DNA of 15,025 bases from JBGPHT01 sp041484525 (lineage in GTDB: Bacteria > Acidobacteriota > Terriglobia > Bryobacterales > Bryobacteraceae): the NCBI GenBank assembly GCA_041484525.1, contig JBGPHT010000181.1, positions 1 through 15,025 of the forward strand, in the 5' to 3' direction. The first letter of the stretch is position 1. Each line of letters starts with the position of its first letter. The notes under the pieces are model-generated. The model saw nothing but the letters and a program-made list of their open reading frames with translations. It was not told where the DNA came from and ran no database searches. Below are positions 1 through 6,365 of the stretch, piece by piece. Made by a program: the position numbers and the translations under genes.

Positions 1-158
1 GAAAAGTCCGGCTGGGTGGGCATTCCGAATTATAAATGCCTTCTTTCCCATAATCAAACAAAATCGTCTATTTATGTTTTGGGTCGGAAGAGACCGCTGT
101 TTCGACGGGCCTGTGTCTATGAAAATAAGGGACAAGCTCTATCTACTGCATTTCGCAG

Positions 159-929
159 GTGATGGCCAAGAAGAACGCCGGTCAACCCCTCGCCCAGACG
201 CTTCACCTGAACGCGCATGAGTTGCTGGTGTGGACCAATCGCGAAACCAGTGGCGACGGATATCGCCGACTGAAGGAGGCTTTGGAGCGCCTCAGCGGAA
301 CCCGGATTACCACGAACATCAAGGCCAATGGCGAAGAGATCACCGAGGGCTTCGGCCTGATCGAGAGCTGGCGGGTGGTGAGAGAAACGAAATCGGGACG
401 CATGAGCGAGCTCAAGGTGCGCCTCTCCGACTGGGTGTACCGGATTATTCAGGGGTCGGAGGTATTGACGCTGAGCCGTGATTATTTCCGCCTGAGAAAA
501 CCCATCGACCGCCGCGTCTACGAGCTGGCGCGCAAGCACTGCGGCGAGCAGGAAGAATGGAAAATCGGGCTGGAACTTCTGCACAAGAAAACCGGCGCGA
601 GCAGCCATTACCGCGAGTTCAAGTCGATGATCCGCGAGCTGGTCCAGAACGACCACCTGCCCGATTACCAGGTATCGCTTGAGGAGGAGATGGTGATTTT
701 CAGGAACCGGATGAACTGGCAGCCCGCGAAGGCTGAAGTCCGCTATCCGATTCTGGACCCGGAGGCCTACCACGACGCCAGGCTCGTGGCCCCCAACTAC
801 GATGTCTATTACCTGGAGCAGGAATGGCGCGACTGGTGGGTGGAGAGCGGCATGCCTGAGCTTGGCTTCCCCGGCAAGGCGTTTGTCGGGTTCTGCCGCA
901 AGCGCCACCAGATGAAGCCGAACCCTTAA
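159..929 (+). CDS. RPA-type plasmid replication initiator, damaged 5' end
   Basis: The product resembles the replication initiator protein A (RPA) family, which binds the plasmid origin to start replication. Family-like stretches, in order, are LHLNAHELLVWTNRETSG, GYRRLKEALERLSGTRITTNI, FGLIESWRVV, LSDWVYRIIQGSEVLTLSRD, YFRLRKPIDRRVYELARKHC, EWKIGLELLHKKTG and, near the end, YDVYYLEQEWRDWW and FVGFCRKR. The start is uncertain: GTG at 159 or ATG at 162, neither with a good ribosome binding site. Family-like residues IYCISQVM are encoded in frame from 141, above any usable start, and in-frame stops lie at 120 and 126. Family members usually have some tens of residues more at the N-terminus, so this copy is truncated, frameshifted near base 140, or restarts internally. 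It converges on parA, whose stop lies about 50 bp away; I see no clear terminator between them. Confidence 0.8.
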   Translation: MMAKKNAGQPLAQTLHLNAHELLVWTNRETSGDGYRRLKEALERLSGTRITTNIKANGEEITEGFGLIESWRVVRETKSGRMSELKVRLSDWVYRIIQGSEVLTLSRDYFRLRKPIDRRVYELARKHCGEQEEWKIGLELLHKKTGASSHYREFKSMIRELVQNDHLPDYQVSLEEEMVIFRNRMNWQPAKAEVRYPILDPEAYHDARLVAPNYDVYYLEQEWRDWWVESGMPELGFPGKAFVGFCRKRHQMKPNP

Positions 930-978
930 GAAGCCCCTCCCCTGCCCGTTCAAAAATTTCAGGCTGGGTTTAGGACTC

Positions 979-1620
979 TCAGGCCGTTGCGCGGCGCTTG
1001 AGGGATTTCATGCTGGTGCGCTCGAATTGCTGCTCCATTACACTGAATACCTTGCGCGCCAAGCTCCGTACCGGCTGCGACGGTGAATCCAGGGTTTCGG
1101 CAAGCAGATCGGATGCGGAATTGACAAAAGGAATCGGCTTCGCGATGACGCGCGACGGATACTTCTTAGAGAGACGCTTGATGAAGGACTGCGCGGCCGG
1201 GATCGCAAAGAGGTTGGTGGGCCATGCGGCGGGCCAGGCCAACGCATTAGGAATGCGATCCATATCCATCGAAACCGTATCCAAGTCCTCGTGAGACGGA
1301 CGGAACGGAAAGATGCAGAGGTCCACCTCACCCGCGATTTCTGCGTCGAACGCCGGGCGATTGCCGCCCCCGTCGATGATCAGCCATCCGTCGGGCGTGC
1401 TCTGGCTCGCGTTCAATATGTTCGCCAGGAGCTTGGGATTTCTGCCGTCGAGCACGTCGTAGGGCCTCCCCTTGTCGCGGATTTCCCGATCCGGGTCGGT
1501 CAGCACATAGGCGGCCGGTTGATTGCTCAGGACTGCGCCAAGACAGGCAAGGTGTGAGGTCGCGGACTTGCCGACGCCTCCCTTGCTGCCTCCAAAGAAT
1601 ACGAGTTTGGTCCGGCTCAT
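979..1620 (-). CDS. parA: ParA-type partition ATPase (small, type Ib-like)
   Basis: This is a cytoplasmic, nucleoid-binding P-loop ATPase that would move plasmid copies apart. The deviant Walker A motif KGGVGKS is at residues 13-19, with the signature lysine at 13 that defines ParA/MinD proteins. A Walker B-like stretch, WLIIDGGG, has its aspartate at residue 83. The protein has 213 residues and no N-terminal HTH extension, which is the size and form of type Ib ParA proteins that work with small RHH partners. Its ATG (1618-1620) overlaps the TGA of the upstream small gene by four bases (ATGA), so the two are translationally coupled. The order, small DNA-binding protein first and ATPase second, is reversed from the well-known parFG arrangement. 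Regulation is probably through the repeat array upstream of the operon. Confidence 0.88.
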   Translation of the reverse strand: MSRTKLVFFGGSKGGVGKSATSHLACLGAVLSNQPAAYVLTDPDREIRDKGRPYDVLDGRNPKLLANILNASQSTPDGWLIIDGGGNRPAFDAEIAGEVDLCIFPFRPSHEDLDTVSMDMDRIPNALAWPAAWPTNLFAIPAAQSFIKRLSKKYPSRVIAKPIPFVNSASDLLAETLDSPSQPVRSLARKVFSVMEQQFERTSMKSLKRRATA

Positions 1621-1985
1621 AAAACACTCCGCTCTAAGGCTTCAATCATGATCTGCTGGGCGGAGACCACCCTCCCCTCTTCCACCGTGCGTTCGGACGC
1701 TTTGAGAACGAACTTGCTCAGAAGTGCGCTGCTCGGCCGCAGGGTTATGGGGACCGTATCCGGCTCACTGGGTTTGGTCTTCTTGGCCTTCGATCGCGCG
1801 GATGTTGGGGCGGCAACCGAGGCGGCAGATGGCGCTTTGGCGGCAGGCGTCGAAGACACGAGCACCGGCGCGGAGACGGGTGCGACGACTGGCGCGGACG
1901 CCGGGGCGGAACTCCTTCCCGCCGGCTGGCTGGCCGCCGCCGCAATGCGGGCGGCCAAATCACTGGAGTCGCGGTTTTTCTTCAT
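1617..1985 (-). CDS. Small partition DNA-binding protein, probable ribbon-helix-helix
   Basis: This 122-residue protein is the first gene of the partition operon. I chose ATG at 1985 because AAGGG lies about 10 bases upstream on the minus strand; an upstream start at 2048 would lie inside the repeat array. Residues 1-20 are charged and Ala-rich. Residues 20-75 are a low-complexity Ala/Pro/Ser linker ending in a basic patch (KAKKTK). Residues 77-122 fit a strand-helix-helix pattern: VPITLR (strand), SSALLSKFVLKASERT (helix 1) and SAQQIMIEALERSV (helix 2), as in RHH partition proteins such as ParG or omega. A flexible basic tail plus RHH core is typical of centromere-binding partners that also repress their own operon. 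The RHH call is by pattern and context, not by a family match I can name. The obvious binding site is the 8-bp array that begins 19 bp upstream of its start codon. Confidence 0.7.
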   Translation of the reverse strand: MKKNRDSSDLAARIAAAASQPAGRSSAPASAPVVAPVSAPVLVSSTPAAKAPSAASVAAPTSARSKAKKTKPSEPDTVPITLRPSSALLSKFVLKASERTVEEGRVVSAQQIMIEALERSVL

Positions 1986-2003
1986 GGGAAGACCCTTCTC
2001 TAT

Positions 2004-2523
2004 GATGGTGCGATGGTGCGGCATCACAGTACCGCGATTGCGCAGCATTGCAACACCGCGCAGTCACGAATGCGCGGCATCATGGCATTTTGCCGCTAGA
2101 GCGTTGCAATAGTACGACACCGCAACTTCGCAGCGGCACGGCACTCCGGCATCGTGGTGTTTCAGCGTTAGAATGCCACACGGCTATGGCGCTCCGATGC
2201 TCCGGCATTGGGATGCTGTGGCGTTTCGATGTCTCACCATTGCACGGTCATGATGTCGCCGCGTTACGATGTCGCGCCATTGCGCCATTGCGATGCCGCA
2301 GAGCTACGGTGTCGGGTCGTCGCACGATTTCGACTGTACAGCGTTGTACCGTCGTGGCGCTGTGATGTTATGCCGCTTCGCTTGCGTGGCATTGTGATGG
2401 CGCGGTGTTGTGGCGGCATCATTCTGCGATGGCGTAGCGTCACAGTGGTTTTATGTTGAAGCGCTATAGCGCCGTCGTGTTGCGACACTATAGTGGCGCA
2501 ACGCTGTGGTGGTTCAGCATTGA
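2004..2523. repeat. 65-unit in-phase 8-bp R/Y-coded repeat array, probable partition centromere
   Basis: The 520 bp split exactly into 65 consecutive octads with no spacer and no indel. By hand count, each position matches RRYRYYRY as follows: 61, 53, 59, 59, 51, 65, 54 and 59 of 65 (461 of 520, about 89%). Base identity inside each class is nearly free; only three octads are exact copies of another (gatggtgc, gatgtcgc and gccattgc each occur twice). Position 4 is never C and position 5 is never A. The pattern equals its own reverse complement shifted by two bases, so every octad is a degenerate dyad that reads alike on both strands. It ends 18 bp before the RHH start codon and must contain the partition promoter. 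By analogy with unspaced heptad arrays bound by omega-type RHH proteins, I infer a centromere plus operator. Apparent reading frames crossing it are not genes. Confidence 0.9.
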
Positions 2524-2562
2524 AAAGGCCCATGCACAGGGCAGGGGCCGCCAGATACGAGA

Positions 2563-2591
2563 TGCCACGCAAATAAATGTCAGCCGTGGCA
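2563..2591 (-). terminator. Possible weak terminator hairpin downstream of hipA
   Basis: TGCCACG (2563-2569) and CGTGGCA (2585-2591) form a perfect 7-bp stem with a 15-nt loop, 15 bp beyond the hipA stop. No clear U-run follows it on the minus strand, so intrinsic termination is doubtful. It could insulate the partition array from hipBA transcription. Confidence 0.3.
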
Positions 2592-2606
2592 GAAGGGCAG
2601 GGGGCT

Positions 2607-3836
2607 TCAGTCACGCAGTGCGGTATTCACACCGCTTTCCCATTCCTGTAGTATCCGTTGTCCGATCTCGGCAAACTCCAGATGCTCCTTCATATAGAAG
2701 CCGACTTCCTCTGTGGTTTCCAGAATCGCTTCGGCGATGCGCTCCAGAGTCTGTCTGACCTTCGCGGGGGTACCTCCGCCTCTGGTTTCGCCGAGCTTCC
2801 TCAGTTCCTTTGCCGTCGGCCATTTGGTCGATCCGTTGAGGGTTAAAGCGAGGCTGTCTTTTGGGAGGTACACGGACGTGGTCACGAGATCGTAGACAGG
2901 CGCTAGCCGTGCTTCGCCCTGCACCTCGTCATAGATGATCCCGAAATTCTTCAGATGGGCGTCGCCATTGCGAAGCGCGCAGTTAAGCGCGATCAGGGTG
3001 AAGAGTTTCTCCGTGTCCTCGCTGACATGCGTGGAGTTTGCGAACTGGGCGAATCGCTTCATCACCGAGGTCTCGTAGCTGCCGCGATATTTCTCGTCGG
3101 TCCTGCGGGCATTCAGTGCGCAGAAATCCTCAAATCCACGATAGGTCCCGTCCATCCGCAGATCGAAGCGGTCGATGACCAGCGCCATGCCGTCCTCGGC
3201 CAGGCGGAACGGGGGGACGTCGAGGCCGCACTTGCGCGCCGCCGTGAGGCAGAAATACTCGTTGGCGGCAAGCTGGGGATATTCATTCGGCTCCCACAGT
3301 TTCACGATATGCGTCGCGCCCCGGTAGCTGGACGAGAGGCGGTGGCCGGTATGTTCCATCTCAGCGAACGCGTTTTCGTCGCGCACGAGGATCTTGGGCT
3401 GCACCCCGCTGATGCCGGAGAAGGATGCGAATTTCTCCAGCAAGTAGCGGAACCGGTCGCCGCCGCGCCTGCGTTCGAGAATCTCATCGACCGACTGAAA
3501 CGGCACGTCCTCGTTTAGCTGCTCCTTGTCGCCGGTGTAGCGAATACGGCCGACCTGTGAGCGGCCAACGATCGACAGCAGGTCGAATTCGTCAAAGGTG
3601 CCGGTGGCTTTCGCAAAAGCCAGGCGCAGGCGCTCGCGCAGAAACCCCTCCGGCAGATTCATCTCGAAGATGGGAGGAAGGCCAAAGGGTACGCTCCAGG
3701 AGGGGAGGCGAACAGGCATGGTTATGGATACCGCGCGTGCGGCGGGAGTATCGGGCAGGTAGGCGAACGTGCTGCCCCGCTCGTCGTGACGGTCGAGCAG
3801 CCCTGCCTCAGCCGCGTCGGTCCAGACTTTTATCAT
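2607..3836 (-). CDS. hipA: HipA-family serine/threonine kinase toxin
   Basis: HipA kinases phosphorylate targets such as glutamyl-tRNA synthetase and slow translation; the target of this copy is unknown. The 409 residues carry the full set of landmarks: N-terminal subdomain with IFEMNLPEGFLRERL (56-70), the SGVQPK loop (143-148, whose serine matches the autophosphorylation-loop position of E. coli HipA), the ATP-contacting lysine in HIVKLW (Lys179), LVIDRFD (219-225), the catalytic segment NGDAHLKN (Asp292, Asn297) and the metal-binding aspartate in PVYDL (Asp316). No key residue is missing, so it is probably active. ATG at 3836 is preceded by AGGAGG at good spacing, which fixes the start. 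It overlaps the 3' end of hipB by 29 bp, so the pair is co-transcribed with antitoxin first. Confidence 0.92.
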   Translation of the reverse strand: MIKVWTDAAEAGLLDRHDERGSTFAYLPDTPAARAVSITMPVRLPSWSVPFGLPPIFEMNLPEGFLRERLRLAFAKATGTFDEFDLLSIVGRSQVGRIRYTGDKEQLNEDVPFQSVDEILERRRGGDRFRYLLEKFASFSGISGVQPKILVRDENAFAEMEHTGHRLSSSYRGATHIVKLWEPNEYPQLAANEYFCLTAARKCGLDVPPFRLAEDGMALVIDRFDLRMDGTYRGFEDFCALNARRTDEKYRGSYETSVMKRFAQFANSTHVSEDTEKLFTLIALNCALRNGDAHLKNFGIIYDEVQGEARLAPVYDLVTTSVYLPKDSLALTLNGSTKWPTAKELRKLGETRGGGTPAKVRQTLERIAEAILETTEEVGFYMKEHLEFAEIGQRILQEWESGVNTALRD

Positions 3837-4086
3837 CGCGATCCTCCTGCATCAGTTCGTCGAGGGTGGGGCGCTGGGAACTTGCCGCCTGGAGCGTCAG
3901 CTCAAGTCCAAGCGCGGCGAGAAGCTTGGAGAGCTTTGAAAAGCCCAGTTCGCCGGCGCGTCCGTTTTCAAGCGCGTCGAGCGTAGCGCGACTGACGCCC
4001 GCCTTTTTCGAGAGGGCGGCCTGGCTGAGTTTGAGCGTTTTGCGGCGCTCGGCGATCTGGCCGCCGATGGAGATCAGGTCAAGCAT
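3808..4086 (-). CDS. hipB: HipB-like Xre-family antitoxin
   Basis: This 92-residue protein has a Cro/C1-type helix-turn-helix (about residues 8-62: QIAERRKTLKLSQAALSKKA, then GVSRATLDALENGRAG). It would neutralise HipA and repress the operon by binding the palindromes just upstream. I take ATG at 4086. A TTG at 4107 is in frame but lies inside the first operator and upstream of the predicted transcription start. No good ribosome binding site precedes 4086, and the predicted start of transcription falls at about 4087, so the mRNA may be leaderless. The C-terminal tail (TLDELMQEDRDDKSLDRRG) is acidic/basic and runs into the hipA start. Confidence 0.88.
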   Translation of the reverse strand: MLDLISIGGQIAERRKTLKLSQAALSKKAGVSRATLDALENGRAGELGFSKLSKLLAALGLELTLQAASSQRPTLDELMQEDRDDKSLDRRG

Positions 4087-4087
4087 G

Positions 4088-4147
4088 TTGCCTAGTATAT
4101 TAGTCAATTATGCATTTTGCAAGATGTTTGCCTAATATATCAGGCAA
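4088..4147. promoter_or_regulatory. Two HipB-type operator palindromes
   Basis: TTGCCTAATATATCAGGCAA (4128-4147) is a 20-bp palindrome with 9 of 10 pairs matching. TTGCCTAGTATATTAGTCAA (4088-4107) is a weaker copy with 8 of 10 pairs. Their centres are 40 bp apart, close to four helical turns, so bound dimers would lie on the same face. The weaker copy covers the predicted -10 box of hipB. This fits autoregulation by HipB, as known for hipBA loci. Confidence 0.75.
4094..4122 (-). promoter_or_regulatory. hipBA promoter
   Basis: On the minus strand TTGCAA (4122-4117) and TATACT (4099-4094) are separated by exactly 17 bp, a good sigma70-type match. The start of transcription would fall at about 4087, one base before the hipB ATG. 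The -10 box lies inside the promoter-proximal operator, which gives direct steric repression. Confidence 0.6.
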
Positions 4148-4179
4148 TACGGCCACCGAAGGGCGGTCGAAGCTCAGAA

Positions 4180-4194
4180 GAGGTCGGCGACCTC
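4180..4194. repeat. Perfect short inverted repeat, role unknown
   Basis: GAGGTCGGCGACCTC is a perfect inverted repeat with 7-bp arms and one central base, in the divergent region between hipB and the AbiEi gene. It could be an operator; nothing else identifies it. Confidence 0.35.
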
Positions 4195-4239
4195 ATGGTT
4201 ATGTTTCATGCGCCATAAATCGCTCTACAGACATTCTAG

Positions 4240-4268
4240 TTGTCATAAACAATAACATTTGTTATGGT
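4240..4268 (+). promoter_or_regulatory. Promoter of the AbiEi-type gene with internal operator
   Basis: TTGTCA (4240-4245), a 17-bp spacer and TATGGT (4263-4268) make a plausible sigma70 promoter about 33 bp before the chosen start codon. The inverted repeat ATAACATTTGTTAT (4252-4265) lies in the spacer and touches the -10 box, a good place for autorepression. A direct repeat, TCGCTCTACAG (4220-4230) and TCGCTCCACAA (4283-4293), flanks the promoter. Confidence 0.55.
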
Positions 4269-4301
4269 TTGTGTATTGTTCATCGCTCCACAAGCCATAA
4301 T

Positions 4302-5138
4302 ATGAGCACAGAACATAATATACAGAGCAAGACTGTCGGGCGCCAGACGGCTGGCCTCCTGGCCGGTCTCTACGACCGCCCGCAATCGACATTCACGCTC
4401 GCGGATGCCCAAGAGATTACCGGCCTCAGTTCGCACCTGGCGAGCAGCCTGCTGCACAAGGCCGTGCGCCGCGGCCTTGTCTCGCGCCTCAAACCCGGCG
4501 TGTTCGTCATCGTTCCCCCGGAACTGGGCAGCGAGTCAGAGTACGCGGGTGACCCATTCCTCACGGCAAAGAGTCTGGCAGGGCGCGCGCCGTGCTTCAT
4601 CTCGCATGCATCCGCGATGGAGATACACCGCATGGTGACGCAGCCCCAGTTGGCTGTTTTCGCGTCCAGTTCGAAGCGGCTGCGAAGCCGGACCGTCCAC
4701 GGCACGGAATTCCGCTTTGTCTACGTCCAGCCTGAGCACTATTTCGGCACGATGAAACACTGGGTCACGAAGCAGGAGTCCGTTGAAATAAGCGACCTTG
4801 AACGCACGGTCATCGACGGCCTCCGCCAGCCCGAATATTGCGGCGGCATCACCGAAGTCGCCAAGGGCCTGTGGATGCGTCATCAGGACATGCAGGCGAA
4901 AAAGCTTGTGGATTATGCACTCCGTATCGCGACCGGCGCCGTCATACGCCGCCTCGGTTATCTGCTTGAGTTCTATCGGGTCGCGCCCGAAAGCGAACTG
5001 GCACGGCTGCGGGATGCACTGACCGAGACCTACGCTCCGCTCGATCCCATGCTGCCGGGGGAGGGGACGCACTTGCGCCGCTGGCGGCTTCAACTTAACA
5101 TCACGCCCCAGGAACTCGAATCGGTCCGGGCCAGTTGA
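4302..5138 (+). CDS. AbiEi-type antitoxin / transcriptional regulator
   Basis: This 278-residue protein has the layout of AbiEi antitoxins of type IV toxin-antitoxin systems. There is an N-terminal winged helix (about residues 12-72: LYDRPQSTFTLADAQEITGL, later AVRRGLVSRLKPGVFVI) and a C-terminal antitoxin-like part with ISDLERTVIDGL (163-174) followed by PEYCGGI. AbiEi proteins repress their operon and counter AbiEii nucleotidyltransferase toxins. The ATG at 4302 is chosen because the frame upstream has no family resemblance and the predicted promoter sits at 4240-4268; the ribosome binding site is weak. No AbiEii gene follows: only a 17-codon frame starts at the stop codon, so this looks like an orphan antitoxin. 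It is divergent from hipBA. Confidence 0.8.
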   Translation: MSTEHNIQSKTVGRQTAGLLAGLYDRPQSTFTLADAQEITGLSSHLASSLLHKAVRRGLVSRLKPGVFVIVPPELGSESEYAGDPFLTAKSLAGRAPCFISHASAMEIHRMVTQPQLAVFASSSKRLRSRTVHGTEFRFVYVQPEHYFGTMKHWVTKQESVEISDLERTVIDGLRQPEYCGGITEVAKGLWMRHQDMQAKKLVDYALRIATGAVIRRLGYLLEFYRVAPESELARLRDALTETYAPLDPMLPGEGTHLRRWRLQLNITPQELESVRAS

Positions 5139-5219
5139 ATGATCCCACAGCGCCTTGGATATCAGATGGCGACCCTGCCATCACACGGCTGAAGCATATG
5201 CTCAAGATCCGCGGTCAAC
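5139..5219 (+). pseudogene. Possible remnant of the missing AbiEii toxin
   Basis: An ATG immediately follows the AbiEi TGA (TGAATG), the spacing expected of a coupled toxin gene, but the frame (MIPQRLGYQ...) stops at 5192 after 17 codons. A second frame reads APWISDGDPAITRLKHMLKI and continues to about 5219. A start with MIP followed by a short APW-type stretch recalls the beginning of some AbiEii proteins, so this may be a toxin collapsed by deletion. The match rests on memory and is weak; it may be chance. Confidence 0.3.
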
Positions 5220-5240
5220 TAAGTTAGAAAGGGAACTGCC

Positions 5241-6067
5241 ATGAAAAATGTCATCGTCGTCATCGGAGCTGGATCGATCGGTCAAGCAATCGCACGGCGA
5301 ATTAGCGCAGGCAAACACGTCTTGCTCGCTGATTTGCGCCAAGAAGCCGCCGAGGGCGCGGCAAAGGTCCTGAGCGACGCCGGATTCGAGGTAAGCACCG
5401 CGACTGTAGACGTCTCCTCCCGACAGTCCGTCCACGCGCTCGTCCAGACGGCTACAGCACTGGGGGACGTCACCGGGGTCATCCACGCCGCCGGCGTCTC
5501 CCCGACGCAGGCGCCGCCCGCAGTGATACTTGCGGTCGACCTGTATGGCACTGCGCTCGTGCTTGAGGAATTCGGCAATGTCATCGACGCGGCGGTTCTG
5601 CCGTTGTCATCGCATCTCAGTCCGGACACCGTTTGCCGGCGTTGACTCCCGAGCAAAACGCGGCGTTGGCTACAACACCCGCCGACGAGTTGCTCAAGCT
5701 TCCGATGCTCCAACCGGATAAGGTGACAGACCCCCTTAACGCTTACCAAATAGCCAAGCGAGGGAACTCGCTGCGCGTGATGGCTGAAGCTGTGCGATGG
5801 GGGAAGCGCGGTGCGCGCGTCAATACAATCAGCCCGGGCATCATCTTCACGCCCCTCGCTAAGGACGAATTGAGTGGGCCTCGCGGAGCCGGGTACCGGC
5901 GCATGATCGAGTTGTCAGCGGCTGGGCGCGGTGGCACTCCCGATGAGGTCGGAACCGTCGGCGCACTGCTTATGGGGCAGGACGGTGCGTTCATTACCGG
6001 CAGCGATTTTCTGATGGACGGCGGAGTCACCGCCGCCTACTGGTACGGCGAACTCGCACCGAAATGA
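5241..6067 (+). pseudogene. SDR-family oxidoreductase, split by one frameshift
   Basis: Two overlapping frames together give one short-chain dehydrogenase/reductase of about 275 residues, an NAD(P)-dependent oxidoreductase of unknown substrate. Frame one (5241-5645) has the cofactor-binding motif VIGAGSIGQAIARRI and the HAAGVSP segment. The second frame carries SAVVIASQSGHRLPALTPEQ, with the catalytic serine region, then YQIAK (the YxxxK catalytic pair), RVNTISPGII, and the C-terminal GAFITGSDFLMDGG. The frames join near 5582-5590, where one missing base turns the expected GNVI.RGGSAVVIASQSG into GNVIDAAVLPL. A good ribosome binding site (GAAAGGGA) precedes the ATG. Domains are otherwise complete, so the break is recent or a sequencing error. 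It is not obviously linked in function to its neighbours. Confidence 0.85.
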
Positions 6068-6268
6068 CCAAAGGGCGGCGCGCGAACGCGTTCGCGATGC
6101 GGCCGTGCGAATGATGTTATAGCCGGACTTTCGACTTGGAAACTTTCACTCCACTTTCACTCACTTAAGCCGTGGTTCGGATGCGGAGTTCCGGAAGTTG
6201 CTGATTCCCTTGCACCTGGATTTACCGCCGTAGACGCCATTGTCTTGTGTTTTCAATCTACGGTCATT

Positions 6269-6313
6269 TTCCCAAGCTGGACGTCGCCGGTTCGACCCCG
6301 GTCTCCCGCTCCA
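6269..6313 (+). other. 3' part of a tRNA-Gly(CCC) gene, probable att site
   Basis: Parts read in order: anticodon loop TTCCCAA with CCC at 6271-6273, stem GCTGG, variable ACGTC, T arm GCCGG-TTCGACC-CCGGT, acceptor CTCCCGC, T, CCA (6311-6313). The acceptor strand would pair with GCGGGAG, the usual start of tRNA-Gly. The 5' half is absent: the bases before the loop (TCATT) cannot pair with GCTGG, and no acceptor or D arm lies upstream. Such 3' tRNA fragments are left where tyrosine integrases recombine at tRNA ends. No integrase gene is visible in the window. An apparent minus-strand reading frame across it is a shadow. Confidence 0.75.
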
Positions 6314-6365
6314 ACTTTTCAATAACTTGCAGGGATTTCGAATACCCTCCATACCCTCCATTTAG

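Noticed and set aside
117..953. Long minus-strand frame of 278 codons opposite the replication initiator
   Set aside because: The plus-strand frame matches a known family along its length; the minus-strand frame is the usual GC-rich antisense shadow.
930..978. Bidirectional terminator between the convergent replication and partition genes
   Set aside because: Only a 4-bp CCTG/CAGG pairing is visible and there is no U-run after a stem, so a terminator cannot be supported.
2004..2523. CRISPR array or classical 20-bp iterons
   Set aside because: There is no repeat-spacer alternation and no conserved 20-40 bp unit; the period is 8 bp throughout with no spacers.
2048..2614. Several open reading frames of 83-116 codons running through the 8-bp array on both strands
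   Set aside because: They arise because the R/Y pattern yields few stop codons. Their composition follows the repeat (a 24-bp, 8-residue cycle) and they have no ribosome binding sites or domain-like text.
2955..3518. Plus-strand frame of 187 codons within hipA
   Set aside because: It lies antisense to a complete HipA with all catalytic motifs and has no protein-like motifs of its own.
6161..6361. Minus-strand frame of 66 codons containing SWSGRPGSNRRRPAWEN
   Set aside because: This peptide is the well-known artefact of translating the antisense of a tRNA 3' end, here the tRNA-Gly fragment.
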